From positions 16,372 to 80,371 of the forward strand of contig JACRNY010000005.1 in NCBI GenBank assembly GCA_016214695.1: a stretch of DNA of 64,000 bases, written 5' to 3'. Within the stretch, counting starts at the first letter, position 1. Each line of letters begins with the position of its first letter. The notes beneath the pieces were generated by a model. The model did no database searches and was not told the DNA's origin. It saw only the letters and a program-made list of their open reading frames with translations. The stretch comes from Nitrosomonadales bacterium. Lineage in GTDB: Bacteria > Pseudomonadota > Gammaproteobacteria > Burkholderiales > Gallionellaceae. Below are positions 16,811-26,534 of the stretch, piece by piece. A program made the translations under genes and the position numbers.

Positions 16811-17130
16811 CGCTGCAACAGATGAAGTTTGTCTTTCACGTTGAGCCACTCGTCCGCATCGGCCGGGGCGCCTTTCTTCTCGACGATGGGCTTCCATTTT
16901 TTGGCAAGCTCGACGTTCAGCGCAGTGAATCGTTTCTGGTCTTCCGGCAGATCCTGTTCGGCATAGATCGCAGCAGCCGGACATTCAGGCACGCACAGCG
17001 CGCAATCGATGCATTCATCCGGATCGATCACCAGGAAGTTCTCGCCTTCGCGGAAACAGTCCACCGGACACACAGCGACACAGTCGGTGTATTTGCAGCG
17101 GATACAGTTTTCAGCGACGACGTAGGCCAT
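16807..17130 (-). CDS. fdxA: Seven-iron ferredoxin FdxA
   Basis: Small cytoplasmic electron carrier with one 3Fe-4S and one 4Fe-4S cluster. The 107 residues start [22 protein letters not shown] and have the second set [14 protein letters not shown], the usual FdxA pattern, with a C-terminal extension of about 45 residues. Its stop overlaps the GTG of addB by 4 bases. Only 7 bases separate it from the antitoxin gene upstream, and no Shine-Dalgarno sequence is visible (TTTAAAAAACGC before the ATG), so translation may depend on coupling to the antitoxin reading frame. Confidence 0.92.
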   Translation of the reverse strand: MAYVVAENCIRCKYTDCVAVCPVDCFREGENFLVIDPDECIDCALCVPECPAAAIYAEQDLPEDQKRFTALNVELAKKWKPIVEKKGAPADADEWLNVKDKLHLLQR

Positions 17131-17137
17131 GCGTTTT

Positions 17138-17422
17138 TTAAACCGTTGCGTGCAGCTTCAAGCCCAGCGCCTTCACCACTTTCAGTACGGTAGCGAATTC
17201 AGGGTTGCCGTCGCTTGAGAGTGCCTTGTATAAACCTTCGCGGCTGATTCCCGCATCGCGGGCGACCTGACTCATGCCCTTGGCTCGTGCGATGTCGCCC
17301 AGTGCGGCAGCAATAAGTGCGGGATCATCTTCTTCCAGACATGCCTCAAGGTAGGCCGCCATGTCAGCGTCCGTTTTCAGATGTTCGACCACATCCCATT
17401 TGCGTAATTTGACTGCACTCAT
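17138..17422 (-). CDS. HigA-type antitoxin, HTH
   Basis: A 94-residue antidote protein of the family paired with Gp49/HigB-type toxins. The N-terminal part ([21 protein letters not shown]) is typical of these addiction-module antidotes. A helix-turn-helix spans about 48-82 ([19 protein letters not shown]), ending [11 protein letters not shown]. It would neutralise the toxin and repress the operon through the upstream palindrome. It overlaps the toxin gene by 4 bases. Confidence 0.9.
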   Translation of the reverse strand: MSAVKLRKWDVVEHLKTDADMAAYLEACLEEDDPALIAAALGDIARAKGMSQVARDAGISREGLYKALSSDGNPEFATVLKVVKALGLKLHATV

Positions 17423-17721
17423 GTCGCCTCCTTCAGTTTGCGCGCCAGTTGCAGCGCGGTCTTGATGTCTTTCGCTTGAGTGGATTTATCGCCACCCGCA
17501 AGCAGGATGAATATCTCCTGCCCTCTTTGCACCCAATAGACCCGATAGCCAGGCCCATGATGAATGCGCATTTCCGAAACACCCTCACCTACAGGTTCGC
17601 AATCTCCGAAGTTGCCCAACTCGGCGCGACGCAAGCGGGCATTGATCCGCGCCTTGGCTTGCACATCGCGCAGTGAGACAAACCAATCACTGTAATCATC
17701 GGTTGCGATGAACTGATTCAT
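17419..17721 (-). CDS. RelE/HigB-type toxin (Gp49-like)
   Basis: A 100-residue toxin of the RelE/ParE superfamily, probably an mRNA interferase acting on the ribosome. Characteristic parts are DWFVSLRDVQAKARINARL, GNFGDCEPVGEGVSEMRIHHGPGYRVYW and ILLAGGDKSTQAKDI. I start at the ATG at 17721, which aligns with the family N-terminus; an ATG six codons upstream lies inside the palindromic operator. No clear ribosome site is present, so a leaderless start is possible. The toxin precedes the antitoxin, the HigBA order. Confidence 0.88.
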   Translation of the reverse strand: MNQFIATDDYSDWFVSLRDVQAKARINARLRRAELGNFGDCEPVGEGVSEMRIHHGPGYRVYWVQRGQEIFILLAGGDKSTQAKDIKTALQLARKLKEAT

Positions 17722-17730
17722 GCTTATATC

Positions 17731-17746
17731 GTAAACCATGGTTCAC
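17731..17746. promoter_or_regulatory. Palindromic operator of the toxin-antitoxin operon
   Basis: GTGAACCATGGTTTAC on the minus strand is a 16-base palindrome with one mismatched pair. It overlaps the space between a TTGTTT -35-like and a GATATA -10-like element, so binding by the antitoxin would block transcription. Confidence 0.55.
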
Positions 17747-17754
17747 AAAACAAC

Positions 17755-17775
17755 AAGGGGCACAAAGCGCCCTTT
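17755..17775 (-). terminator. Terminator of the amidotransferase gene
   Basis: Hairpin AAAGGGCGC/GTGCCCCTT with one bulge and a GTTGTTTTG tail on the minus strand, after the stop codon at 17799 and just before the toxin operator. Confidence 0.5.
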
Positions 17776-17798
17776 ATTGATCCGTGTCTATTGAATCC

Positions 17799-18509
17799 TT
17801 ATCTGGGTGCTATGCCGTGCAGCCAGTGGCGATATAGCTGCTCGGCGACGCTATGCAATTGCGGCAACTTGTCGTGCATCTGCGCCTGCATGACCTCGGC
17901 GGTCTGCACGGCGGGACTGTTCAGATTGGCCGCGATCTCGTCCGCCCCGACCCGGCACCAGTCGCGGATCATCGGCTCGATCATCTCGACATGGCACTGC
18001 ATCGCGAGATGCTTGCCGATGGCATAGGCCTGATTGGCGCAATGGGGACTGGAGAGCAGTAGTTCTGCGCCCGGCGGCAGCGAGAAGGTCTCGCCGTGCC
18101 AGTGGAAGGAATCAAACTCGCGGATATCGCCGAACCACTCGCGCGCGACCGCACTCTCCGCCACCGTCACCCCGCCCCAGCCCAGCTCCTTCAGCGGATT
18201 CTTCGCCACCACCCCGCCCAGCGCCTTCGACATCAGCTGCCCGCCGAGGCAGTGTCCGAGCAAAGGAATGTCCTTCGCATAAGCATCGCGGATCAGCGCC
18301 AGCACCTTGGGTATCCACGGCAAGTCGTCGTTCACGCTCATCGGCCCGCCCATGAACACCAGCCCGTTGAAGGCACTGGCATCCGCAGGCACTGCCTCGC
18401 CCTGGTCGATGTGGATCATCTGCCAGGGAATGGCGTGCTGGGTGAGGAACAGCGCGAAGTGGCCTGCGCCTTCGGTGGGGGAGTGGCGGAAGATGGCGAT
18501 GGGTTTCAT
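17799..18509 (-). CDS. Class I glutamine amidotransferase-like protein
   Basis: A 236-residue stand-alone amidotransferase domain, similar to GuaA-type hydrolases that release ammonia from glutamine or cleave related gamma-glutamyl bonds. The triad is visible: nucleophile Cys in LLGHCLGGQL, and His and Glu in QCHVEM. The oxyanion glycines are in VFMGGPMSVND. I use the ATG at 18509, 6 bases after AGGAA; an ATG two codons upstream is too close to that site. It follows htpG with a repeat hairpin in between. The substrate cannot be predicted; gamma-glutamyl-polyamine or -peptide hydrolysis are options in the family. Confidence 0.85.
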   Translation of the reverse strand: MKPIAIFRHSPTEGAGHFALFLTQHAIPWQMIHIDQGEAVPADASAFNGLVFMGGPMSVNDDLPWIPKVLALIRDAYAKDIPLLGHCLGGQLMSKALGGVVAKNPLKELGWGGVTVAESAVAREWFGDIREFDSFHWHGETFSLPPGAELLLSSPHCANQAYAIGKHLAMQCHVEMIEPMIRDWCRVGADEIAANLNSPAVQTAEVMQAQMHDKLPQLHSVAEQLYRHWLHGIAPR

Positions 18510-18539
18510 GTGCATTTCCTGTAGAGAGTTGCCCAGCCG

Positions 18540-18561
18540 CCCCTCTCCCGCGGGAGAGGGG
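18540..18561. repeat. Palindromic repeat (family II) between htpG and amidotransferase
   Basis: Perfect inverted repeat CCCCTCTCCCG/CGGGAGAGGGG, the same core as the repeats inside addA and addB. Here it lies 15 bases after the htpG stop, where it may also act as a transcript-end hairpin. Confidence 0.7.
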
Positions 18562-18576
18562 AGATGGATTGGGCAG

Positions 18577-20478
18577 TTATTTCCCCATCTCGAGCATGAG
18601 CTGGTTGATGCGTTTGACGAATCCGGCCGGATCATCAAGCTGACCGCCTTCGGCCAGCATGGCCTGATCGAACAGTACCGCCGCCCAGTCGTCGAAGTGT
18701 GCATCCTCGTTCTGCAGGCGCAACACCACCGGATGCGCGGGGTTGATCTCGAGGATGGGCTGCGCGTTCGGCGCTTTCTGACCGGCGGCCTTCATCAGGC
18801 GCGCGAGGTTGCCGCTGATGTCGTGCTCGCCCGCCACCAGGCAGGCGGGGGAATCGGTGAGGCGGTGGGTGACTCGCACTTCCTTCACTTTGTCTCCGAG
18901 GCTGCCCTTGATCCTGTCGGTCAGGCCCTTGAATTCACCGGCCTGCTTCTCCTGCTCCTGTTTTTCGGTGGCGTCTTCCAACGCGCCCAGGTCGAGGCCG
19001 CCCTTGGCGACGGAGACAAGTTGCTTGCCCTCGAACTCGTGCAGGTTGCTCACCACCCACTCGTCCACGCGGTCGGAGAGCAGCAGCACTTCGATGCCTT
19101 TCTTGCGGAAGACTTCGAGGTGCGGGCTGTTCTTGGCGGCGTTGAAGCTGTCGGCGGTGACGTAGTAGATCTTTTCCTGACCGTCTTTCATGCGCGCGAT
19201 GTAGTCCTTGAGCGAGACGTTCTGCTCTGCATTATCGGCCTTGGTGGTGGCGAAGCGCATCAGTGCGGCGATCTTGTCCTTGTTGGCGAAGTCTTCGCCC
19301 ACGCCTTCTTTCAGCACCTGACCGAACTCGCCCCAGAATTTTGCGTACTTGTCCTTGTCGTTCTCGGCCATGTCGGCCAGCAGGCCCAGCACCTTGCCGG
19401 TACAGCCCTTGCGGATGGCTTCGATGTCCTTTGACTCTTGCAGGATCTCGCGCGACACATTCAGCGGCAGGTCGGCGCTATCCACCACGCCGCGCACGAA
19501 GCGCATGTATTGCGGCATCAGCTGCTCGGCGTCGTCCATGATGAACACGCGGCGCACATAGAGCTTGATGCCGTGGCGTGCCTGGCGGTCGTACATATCG
19601 AACGGTGCGTGACCGGGGATGTACAGCAGCTGCGTGTATTCCTGCTTGCCTTCCACGCGCGCGTGCGACCACGCCAGCGGATCGTCGAAGTCGTGACCGA
19701 CGTGTTTGTAGAACTCTTTATATTGCTCTTCGGTGATCTCGTTCTTGGAACGCGCCCACAACGCCGAGGCCTGGTTGACGGTCTCGTCCTCGTCCAGCGT
19801 CTCGTACTTGCCGTCCTTCCACTCTTCCTTCTGCATCAGGATGGGTTGCACGATGTGGTTGGAGTATTTCCTGATGATCTCGCGCAGTTTGTAGCCTGCC
19901 AGCAGGTCGTCCTGCCCTTCGCGCAGATGCAACGTGATCTCGGTGCCGCGCGCGGCCTTGTCCACCATCTCGATGGAGAACTCGCCGCCGCCATCGGATT
20001 CCCAGCGCACGCCCTGGTCGACCTTCTCGCCCGCGCGGCGGGTGAGCACCGAGACCTTGTCGGCCACGATGAAGGCGGAATAGAAACCCACGCCGAACTG
20101 GCCGATGAGGTGCGCGTCCTTCTGCTGGTCGCCGGAGAGCTTGCCGAAGAATTCGCGCGTGCCGGACTTTGCAATGGTGCCGAGATTGGCGATCACTTCG
20201 TCGCGGCTCATGCCGATGCCGCTGTCGGCGATGGTCAGCATGCGCGCCTCCTTGTCGAAGCTGACGCGGATGTTGAGATCGGATGCGTTCTCGTACAGAG
20301 CATCGTTGTGCAAAGCCTCGAAGCGCAGCTTGTCGCAGGCGTCGGACGCGTTGGAAATGAGTTCTCTCAGGAAAATCTCGCGGTTGGAATACAGCGAGTG
20401 GATCATCAGGTGCAGCAGCTGTTTGACTTCGGTCTGGAAACCCAATGTTTCGCGGCTGGCGGTGGTGCTGTCGGTCAT
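18577..20478 (-). CDS. htpG: Chaperone HtpG (Hsp90)
   Basis: ATP-dependent Hsp90 chaperone acting late in protein folding in the cytoplasm. The 633 residues are full length: N-terminal GHKL ATPase ([39 protein letters not shown]), middle domain ([21 protein letters not shown]) and C-terminal dimer domain. It is monocistronic and preceded by a sigma-32-like promoter that abuts the hairpin after folE2. Heat-shock control is expected. Confidence 0.96.
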   Translation of the reverse strand: MTDSTTASRETLGFQTEVKQLLHLMIHSLYSNREIFLRELISNASDACDKLRFEALHNDALYENASDLNIRVSFDKEARMLTIADSGIGMSRDEVIANLGTIAKSGTREFFGKLSGDQQKDAHLIGQFGVGFYSAFIVADKVSVLTRRAGEKVDQGVRWESDGGGEFSIEMVDKAARGTEITLHLREGQDDLLAGYKLREIIRKYSNHIVQPILMQKEEWKDGKYETLDEDETVNQASALWARSKNEITEEQYKEFYKHVGHDFDDPLAWSHARVEGKQEYTQLLYIPGHAPFDMYDRQARHGIKLYVRRVFIMDDAEQLMPQYMRFVRGVVDSADLPLNVSREILQESKDIEAIRKGCTGKVLGLLADMAENDKDKYAKFWGEFGQVLKEGVGEDFANKDKIAALMRFATTKADNAEQNVSLKDYIARMKDGQEKIYYVTADSFNAAKNSPHLEVFRKKGIEVLLLSDRVDEWVVSNLHEFEGKQLVSVAKGGLDLGALEDATEKQEQEKQAGEFKGLTDRIKGSLGDKVKEVRVTHRLTDSPACLVAGEHDISGNLARLMKAAGQKAPNAQPILEINPAHPVVLRLQNEDAHFDDWAAVLFDQAMLAEGGQLDDPAGFVKRINQLMLEMGK

Positions 20479-20521
20479 TTCTTATCTCCTGTTGCTAGGG
20501 TTGGTACAAGACGACGCAGGA

Positions 20522-20549
20522 GGTGGGGATGGGTTGCGGGGATTTCAAG
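20522..20549 (-). promoter_or_regulatory. Sigma-32-like promoter of htpG
   Basis: On the minus strand CTTGAAA (20543-20549), 14 bases, then CCCCACC (20522-20528), close to the heat-shock consensus. The CTT of the -35 box is also the last three bases of the hairpin after folE2. Confidence 0.6.
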
Positions 20550-20568
20550 GGGGCGGGGCCGCCCCCTT
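20547..20568 (-). terminator. Hairpin after folE2
   Basis: A very strong inverted repeat, AAGGGGGCGG/CCGCCCCCTT with a 2-base spacer, starting 6 bases after the folE2 stop. No T tract follows on the minus strand, so it may be a weak or Rho-assisted terminator. It overlaps the htpG -35 box. Confidence 0.5.
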
Positions 20569-20574
20569 GTCTGT

Positions 20575-21372
20575 TTAATCCTTGGTCTTGTCGCGCTCGA
20601 TCAGTGCGTATGCGGAATGGTTATGGATGGACTCGAAGTTCTCCGACTCGACGATATACGCTTCGATGCGGTCGTCCGCATTCAGCACCGCCGCCACATC
20701 GCGCACCATGTCCTCGACGAACTTGGGGTTGTCGTAGGCGCGCTCGGTGACGAACTTCTCGTCCGGACGCTTGAGCAGGCCGTACAGCTCACTCGATGCC
20801 TGCTCTTCGGCGAAACGTACCACTTCCTCGATCCACACCGAGCTGCGAGTACGCACAGTGAGGGTGACATGCGAACGCTGGTTGTGTGCACCGCGCTCGG
20901 AGATCTCCTTCGAGCAAGGGCACAGGCTGGTCACCGGGATCAACACCTTCATGGTGAAGCGGTATGCGCCTTCAACCACTTCGCCGATGAAGGTCACGTC
21001 ATAATCCAGCATGCTCTGCACGCCGGAGATCGGTGCGGTCTTGTTGACGAAATAGGGGAAGGACATCTCGATGTAGCCGGATTTCGCTTCCAGCTTCTCC
21101 ACCATCTCGCGCAGGATGCTCTCGAACGATTCCACCGAGATCTCGCGGCCGTGCTGGTTCAGGATCTGCACGAAGCGTGACATGTGCGTGCCCTTGAAGT
21201 TGTGCGGCAGGTGCACATACATATTGAAGGTGGCGATGGTGTGCTGCACGCCCAGGCTCTTGTCCTTGACCTGGATGGGATGGCGGATGCTCTTGATGCC
21301 GACCTTGTTGATCGCCAGCTGGCGGGTATCGGCACTGCTTTGTACGTCGGCGATGGGCTTGGCGGGAGTCAT
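20575..21372 (-). CDS. folE2: GTP cyclohydrolase FolE2 (type IB)
   Basis: First enzyme of tetrahydrofolate synthesis, making dihydroneopterin triphosphate from GTP. FolE2 is the metal-flexible form that bacteria use when zinc is short. The 265 residues show the FolE2 signatures: [20 protein letters not shown], the catalytic cysteine region [19 protein letters not shown] and the terminal SIHNHSAYA. It lies alone between dxs and htpG. I looked for a Zur-type palindrome upstream and saw none that is convincing. Confidence 0.94.
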   Translation of the reverse strand: MTPAKPIADVQSSADTRQLAINKVGIKSIRHPIQVKDKSLGVQHTIATFNMYVHLPHNFKGTHMSRFVQILNQHGREISVESFESILREMVEKLEAKSGYIEMSFPYFVNKTAPISGVQSMLDYDVTFIGEVVEGAYRFTMKVLIPVTSLCPCSKEISERGAHNQRSHVTLTVRTRSSVWIEEVVRFAEEQASSELYGLLKRPDEKFVTERAYDNPKFVEDMVRDVAAVLNADDRIEAYIVESENFESIHNHSAYALIERDKTKD

Positions 21373-21440
21373 ATCGAATCTCTATAGTGGTGTCTGTTGT
21401 TGGATTATACCCATTGTCCGACTATTTTTGTCAGGCAATA

Positions 21441-23285
21441 TCAGCCCTGCTTTCTTTCTCGTATGGAGCGGGCGATTCCCGCCGCATCCAGGCCGCAGTC
21501 GGCCAGCATCTGTGCCGGGTCGCCCTGCTCCAGGAACACGTCGGGTAAACCCAGATGCAGCATGGGCACATGGATGCCATGCTGCGCCAGGCATTCTGCC
21601 ACGGCACTGCCGGCACCGCCCTGTATGGTGTTCTCTTCCACCGTCACCAGCAGGTCGTGAGTACGCGCCAACTGCAGCACCAGCTCCTCGTCCAGCGGTT
21701 TGACGAAACGCATGTTGGCGACCGTCGCATCGAGTTGCTCGGCAGCCTGCAGTGCGGGCGCCAGCATGGAGCCGAAAGACAGGATGGCGATGGTACGGCC
21801 CTGGCGGCGCACCTCACCCTTGCCGACCAGGACAGTATGCAGATTCTTCTGCACCGTCACGCCGGGACCGCTGCCGCGCGGATAACGCACGGCACTCGGC
21901 GTGTCGAGTTTCAACGCGGTTGAGAGCATCTGGCGGCATTCGTTCTCGTCGGCGGGCGCCATCACCGTCATGTTGGGGATGCTGCGCAGATAACTCAGAT
22001 CGAAACTGCCGGTGTGCGTCGCGCCGTCCGCGCCGACCAGTCCGCCGCGGTCGATGGCCAGCACCACCGGCAGGTTCTGGATGGCGACGTCGTGGATGAG
22101 CTGGTCGTAGGCGCGTTGCAGGAAGGTGGAATAGATCGCCACCACCGGCTTGAAGCCGTCGCAGGCCAGGCCCGCGGCAAAGGTGAGTGCATGCTGCTCG
22201 GCGATGCCGACATCGAAATAGCGCTGCGGGAATTTCTCGGCGAACTCGACCATGCCGGAACCTTCGCACATCGCCGGGGTGATGCCGACCAGGCGCGTGT
22301 CCGCCGCCGCCGCATCGCACAACCAGTCGCCGAACACTTGCGTGTAGCTCACCTTGCCGCCGGGTTTCGGCGTGATGCCGTGATCGGGATCGAACTTGCC
22401 GACACCGTGATACAGCACGCAGTCCTCTTCGGCATGGGCATAACCCTTGCCCTTCTGCGTGACGATGTGCAGGAACTGCGGGCCTTCGAGTTTGCGGATG
22501 TTGCCCAGCGTCTCCACCAGCACATCCAGATCGTGTCCGTCGATGGGGCCGATATAGTTGAAGCCGAACTCCTCGAACATCGTGCCGGGTATGACCATGC
22601 CCTTGACGTGCTCCTCGGCGCGCTTGGCGAACTCCAGCACCGGCGGCATGCCTTTGAGCATCTTCTCGCTGCTGCGCCGCATCGCCGCGTAGAAACGGCC
22701 GGACATCAGTTTCGCCAGGTAATTGTTGAGCGCGCCGACCGGGCGCGAGATCGACATATCGTTGTCGTTGAGGATGACCAGCAGGTTCGCGTCCATCGCT
22801 CCCGCGTTGTTGAGCGCCTCGAACGCCATGCCGCCGGTGAGCGCGCCATCGCCGATGATGGCGACGGAACGGTTGTCGTTCCCCGCCAGGCGCGACGCCA
22901 CTGCCATGCCCAATGCCGCCGAGATGGAAGTACTGGAGTGGCCGGTGCCGAAAGCGTCATACGGACTTTCGTTGCGTTTGGGAAATCCGGAGATGCCGCC
23001 CGCCATGCGCAGGCCGCTCATCGCGGCACGGCGTCCGGTCAGGATCTTGTGCGCATAGGTCTGGTGTCCCACGTCCCACACCAGCCGGTCATCCGGCGTA
23101 TTGAAGATGTAATGCAGGGCGACAGTGAGTTCTATCGTGCCGAGATTGGAGGAGAGATGCCCGCCGGTCTTGCTCACCGATTCGATCAGGAAAGCGCGCA
23201 GCTCGTCTGCCAGTTGCGGCAACTTATCGCGCTCCAGTTTGCGCAGATCGTCCGGCGTGGCTATGGTTTGCAGTAGTGGGTACAT
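21441..23285 (-). CDS. dxs: 1-deoxy-D-xylulose-5-phosphate synthase
   Basis: Thiamine-dependent enzyme that condenses pyruvate and glyceraldehyde 3-phosphate, opening the MEP isoprenoid pathway. The 614 residues are full length, with the substrate-side His in [10 protein letters not shown], the ThDP/Mg site [18 protein letters not shown] and the transketolase C-terminal domain. I place the start at the ATG at 23285, overlapping the ispA stop (TGATG); a TTG one codon earlier is the only alternative. It forms the operon xseB-ispA-dxs. Confidence 0.96.
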   Translation of the reverse strand: MYPLLQTIATPDDLRKLERDKLPQLADELRAFLIESVSKTGGHLSSNLGTIELTVALHYIFNTPDDRLVWDVGHQTYAHKILTGRRAAMSGLRMAGGISGFPKRNESPYDAFGTGHSSTSISAALGMAVASRLAGNDNRSVAIIGDGALTGGMAFEALNNAGAMDANLLVILNDNDMSISRPVGALNNYLAKLMSGRFYAAMRRSSEKMLKGMPPVLEFAKRAEEHVKGMVIPGTMFEEFGFNYIGPIDGHDLDVLVETLGNIRKLEGPQFLHIVTQKGKGYAHAEEDCVLYHGVGKFDPDHGITPKPGGKVSYTQVFGDWLCDAAAADTRLVGITPAMCEGSGMVEFAEKFPQRYFDVGIAEQHALTFAAGLACDGFKPVVAIYSTFLQRAYDQLIHDVAIQNLPVVLAIDRGGLVGADGATHTGSFDLSYLRSIPNMTVMAPADENECRQMLSTALKLDTPSAVRYPRGSGPGVTVQKNLHTVLVGKGEVRRQGRTIAILSFGSMLAPALQAAEQLDATVANMRFVKPLDEELVLQLARTHDLLVTVEENTIQGGAGSAVAECLAQHGIHVPMLHLGLPDVFLEQGDPAQMLADCGLDAAGIARSIRERKQG

Positions 23286-24175
23286 CAATACTTTCTCATC
23301 ACGATGAAGTCGGCCAACTCGCGTAGACGCTGCGCCGGAGCGCCGAACCCGGCCAGCGAATCCATCGCCTCCTGGCGCAGTTCAGCCGCCATCTTCTTCG
23401 CGGCTTGTACCCCGAGCAGGGTCACATAGGTCGGTTTGTCATTGTCGGCATCCTTGCCGGCGGTCTTGCCCAGCGTGGCGGTGTCGGCTTCGCTGTCGAG
23501 CACATCGTCCACCACCTGGAAGGCGAGGCCGATGCATTTGCCGTAATGGTCGAGCTTGTCGAGTTGCGCCTGCTGCAGATCGCCACAATGTGCACCGAGC
23601 AGGATGGCCGCGCGGATCAGCGCGCCGGTCTTGTGGATGTGCATCTGCTCCAGTTCCGGCACGGTCAGTTGCTTGCCGACACTGGCGAGGTCGATGGCCT
23701 GCCCGCCTGCCATGCCGCGCGAACCGGAAGCCACGGCCAGCAACTTCACCATTTGCAGCTGTTTCCCTGCATCGTCGTTCAGGCGATGTTCGGACAGCAG
23801 TTGAAAAGCCAGGCTCTGCAAGGCATCGCCCACCAGCAAGGCAGTGGCCTCGTCGAATTCGACATGGCAGGTCGGCTTGCCGCGACGCAGCACGTCGTCG
23901 TCCATGCACGGCATGTCGTCATGCACCAGAGAATAGGCGTGGATGAGTTCGACCGCGGCGCCGGCGATCTCGACGCGTTCGACCGGCGCGCCAGCGAGTT
24001 CACCTGCGGCGTAAGCCAGCAGCGGGCGCACACGCTTGCCGCCGTCCAGCACGCTGTAGCGCATCGCGGCATGCAGGCGCTGCGGCGTCGCATCGGCCTG
24101 CGGCAGCAGCCGCTTCAGTACATCTTCAAAACGGGATTGTCGGGCGGATACCCAGGAGGAAAAATCGGACATCAT
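23285..24175 (-). CDS. ispA: Farnesyl diphosphate synthase IspA
   Basis: Builds geranyl and farnesyl diphosphate from C5 units for ubiquinone, heme and cell-wall carriers. The 296 residues carry both aspartate-rich motifs, DDMPCMDDD (first) and [11 protein letters not shown] (second), plus GGKRVRPLL. Short-chain specificity fits the operon with xseB and dxs. The start is taken at the ATG at 24175 (TGATG overlap with xseB); a TTG one codon upstream is possible. Confidence 0.94.
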   Translation of the reverse strand: MMSDFSSWVSARQSRFEDVLKRLLPQADATPQRLHAAMRYSVLDGGKRVRPLLAYAAGELAGAPVERVEIAGAAVELIHAYSLVHDDMPCMDDDVLRRGKPTCHVEFDEATALLVGDALQSLAFQLLSEHRLNDDAGKQLQMVKLLAVASGSRGMAGGQAIDLASVGKQLTVPELEQMHIHKTGALIRAAILLGAHCGDLQQAQLDKLDHYGKCIGLAFQVVDDVLDSEADTATLGKTAGKDADNDKPTYVTLLGVQAAKKMAAELRQEAMDSLAGFGAPAQRLRELADFIVMRKY

Positions 24176-24417
24176 CAATCTTTGTTCGCAACGTTCGACG
24201 CGGCGAGATCCTTGAGCGTCTCTTCTTCCAGCACGCGCACCTGCTGTTGCGCATCGTCCAGCCGGGAACGGCAGAACCCCAGCAGTTCCGCACCGCGCTT
24301 GTAGGCCGCGAGCGAATCTTCCAGCGTCAGTTTGCCCGACTCCATATCCGCCACCACCTGTTCCAACTCGGACAGTGCCGCTTCGAAACTCTGTGTTTTA
24401 CTGGATTTAGCCGCCAT
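24175..24417 (-). CDS. xseB: Exodeoxyribonuclease VII small subunit
   Basis: Small subunit of the single-strand DNA exonuclease; 80 residues forming a helical hairpin with the family pattern SFEAALSELEQVVADMESGKL and LEDSLAAYKRGAELL. The ATG at 24417 is preceded by GGA at 7 bases. Upstream ATGs at 24435 and 24429 are also in frame but lack a good site. It is the first gene of the xseB-ispA-dxs operon; xseA is not nearby. Confidence 0.9.
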   Translation of the reverse strand: MAAKSSKTQSFEAALSELEQVVADMESGKLTLEDSLAAYKRGAELLGFCRSRLDDAQQQVRVLEEETLKDLAASNVANKD

Positions 24418-24571
24418 CTCGATTTCCATGTGCATCCAAAACTGCGTAAGGGACGCATTTTACCCAACGCCATGGTGCAGGGCCAATTTTTATTGCCCCC
24501 CCTTCTGATTTCGGGGACAATCCCCGCTCCCTTATTCGTCAATATTTCTTCATTCAGCAAAGGGTGGGGGC

Positions 24572-25675
24572 ATGTCCGAGATCGCCAAACTCAAGCAATT
24601 CAATCCCGTTTCAGCACAGCCGCCGTTGCGCTGGTTCTTCGATCCGAAAGTATTGGAGATCGAGCAGCGCGTGCTGTTCGACGCCGGTCCCAAATACGTC
24701 GGGCATGAACTGATGGTGCCGAACCTCGGCGATTATCATGTGATCGAATGGATGGACAAGGCCAAGATGCTGGTGCGCAACGAAAGCGGCGTGGAACTGC
24801 TCTCCAACATCTGCCGCCACCGCCAGGCCACCATGCTGGAGGGTCGCGGCAATGCCAAGAACATCGTGTGCCCGCTGCACCGCTGGACCTACAAGACCGA
24901 CGGCGAACTGCTGGGCGCACCGCATTTCCCGCAAAACCCCTGCCTGCACCTGAACAAGACCCCGCTGCAAAGCTGGAACGGCCTGCTGTTCGCGGGACAG
25001 CGCGACATCGCTAGGGATCTGGCGACCGTGCCCGCCTTCAAGGAGATCGACTTCACCGGTTACATGCTCGACCGCGTGGAGGTGGATGAATACAACTTCA
25101 ACTGGAAGACCTTCATCGAGGTCTACCAGGAGGACTACCACGTCGTTCCTTTCCATCCCGGCCTCGGCCAGATGGTCGATTGCGACAAACTGAAGTGGGA
25201 GTTCGGCGAGAACTACAGCGTGCAGACCGTGGGCATCCATGACCTGCGCAAGGCCGGCAGCCCGGTCTACCAGCAGTGGTCGGAACAGGTGCTGCGCTAC
25301 AACAAGGGCGAGCTGCCCAAGTACGGCGCGATCTGGCTGACCTATTACCCCAACATCATGGTCGAGTGGTATCCGAACACCCTGGTGGTCAGCACCATCG
25401 TGCCGCGCGGCACCGACGCCTGCACCAACATCGTGGAGTTCTATTACCCCGAAGACATCGTGCTGTTCGAGCGCGACTACGTCGAGGCCGAGAAGAAGGC
25501 TTACCGCGAAACGGCAGTGGAAGACGACATCATCTGTCTGCGCATGCAACAGGGCCGCCAGGCTCTGTACAAGCAGGGCGTGGAAGAAATCGGCCCATAC
25601 CAGTCGCCGACCGAAGACGGCATGCTGCACTTCCATGAGTTCCTGCGCCGCAACCTTGAGCCGCACCTGAAGTAA
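24572..25675 (+). CDS. Rieske non-haem iron oxygenase, alpha-subunit type
   Basis: A 367-residue protein with the layout of ring-hydroxylating oxygenase alpha subunits. The Rieske [2Fe-2S] site is complete (CRHRQATM with CPLH 17 residues later). The catalytic domain has the bridging Asp and iron-ligand His residues in YQEDYHVVPFH and a C-terminal acidic ligand candidate among the later aspartates. No partner ferredoxin, reductase or beta subunit gene is adjacent, so electrons must come from elsewhere. The substrate is unknown. Related chromosomal single genes exist in many betaproteobacteria, but I cannot name one. A GGGTGGGGG ribosome site precedes the ATG. Confidence 0.85.
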   Translation: MSEIAKLKQFNPVSAQPPLRWFFDPKVLEIEQRVLFDAGPKYVGHELMVPNLGDYHVIEWMDKAKMLVRNESGVELLSNICRHRQATMLEGRGNAKNIVCPLHRWTYKTDGELLGAPHFPQNPCLHLNKTPLQSWNGLLFAGQRDIARDLATVPAFKEIDFTGYMLDRVEVDEYNFNWKTFIEVYQEDYHVVPFHPGLGQMVDCDKLKWEFGENYSVQTVGIHDLRKAGSPVYQQWSEQVLRYNKGELPKYGAIWLTYYPNIMVEWYPNTLVVSTIVPRGTDACTNIVEFYYPEDIVLFERDYVEAEKKAYRETAVEDDIICLRMQQGRQALYKQGVEEIGPYQSPTEDGMLHFHEFLRRNLEPHLK

Positions 25676-25679
25676 CACA

Positions 25680-26534
25680 GTGGGCTCGTTATGGATGCTG
25701 GTCGCCGGGCTGATGTTCGCCTGCATGGGAGTGCTGGTCAAAATCGGCGCGACCCAATTCTCCAGTAACGAGCTGGTCTTCTATCGTTCTCTCTTCAGCC
25801 TGCTCATCGTGTATGCGATGTTGCATCGCGCGAAAGTCAGACTCTCCACACGGCACTGGCAGGGCCACCTGTGGCGCGGCCTTTCCGGCACGGTCGCGAT
25901 GCTGCTGTTCTTCTACTGCATCACCGTGTTGCCGCTGGCCACCGCCATCACGCTCAACTACACCTCGTCGCTGTTCATCTCTGCGTTGACCGTGCTGGTG
26001 TTGAAGGAGAAATTCCATATCCCGCTCAGCAGCGCACTGGTGATCGGCTTCGTCGGCGTGGTACTGCTGCTGCACCCCACTCTGGAGCAGGAACAGTTCG
26101 CCGGCGGCCTGCTGGGACTGGCCTCCGGTTTCCTCGCCGCCATCGCCCTGCTGAATGTGCGCCAGCTGGGCGTGCTGGGCGAACCGGGCATGCGCGTGGT
26201 GTTCTATTTCAACCTGATCGCCACCGTTGCCAGCGGTGCATGGATGTTGCAGGACACGCTGCATCCGCTCGCCTTCGCCGACCTGCCTTTGCTCATCGCC
26301 ATCGGCGCTTCCGCCACCGTCGCACAGCTGGCCATGACACGCGCCTACCGCATCGGCCAGACGCTGGTGGTCGGCAGCCTGGCCTACAGCACCATCGTGT
26401 TCTCTGCGCTGTTCGGCCTGCTGTTCTGGCAAGAGACGCTCAGCGCGAGCGCATGGTTCGGCATCGCGCTCATCATCGCCAGCAGCATGTTAAGCTTGCG
26501 CCTAGCACCAACCAACACTGAGGTAAGCAAATGA
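25680..26534 (+). CDS. DMT superfamily (EamA) transporter
   Basis: Inner-membrane protein of 284 residues with about ten hydrophobic helices and two EamA repeats (about 1-130 and 140-278), as in drug/metabolite exporters. Typical stretches are GLMFACMGVLVKIGA and TAITLNYTSSLFISALTVLVLKEK. It starts at a GTG only 4 bases after the Rieske gene stop and overlaps the next gene by 4 bases, so the three are likely one operon. The substrate is unknown. Confidence 0.85.
   Translation: MGSLWMLVAGLMFACMGVLVKIGATQFSSNELVFYRSLFSLLIVYAMLHRAKVRLSTRHWQGHLWRGLSGTVAMLLFFYCITVLPLATAITLNYTSSLFISALTVLVLKEKFHIPLSSALVIGFVGVVLLLHPTLEQEQFAGGLLGLASGFLAAIALLNVRQLGVLGEPGMRVVFYFNLIATVASGAWMLQDTLHPLAFADLPLLIAIGASATVAQLAMTRAYRIGQTLVVGSLAYSTIVFSALFGLLFWQETLSASAWFGIALIIASSMLSLRLAPTNTEVSK

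Noticed and set aside
17138..17721. Prophage remnant suggested by the Gp49-like toxin
   Set aside because: No integrase, capsid or other phage gene and no att-like repeats nearby; the pair is a common chromosomal toxin-antitoxin module.
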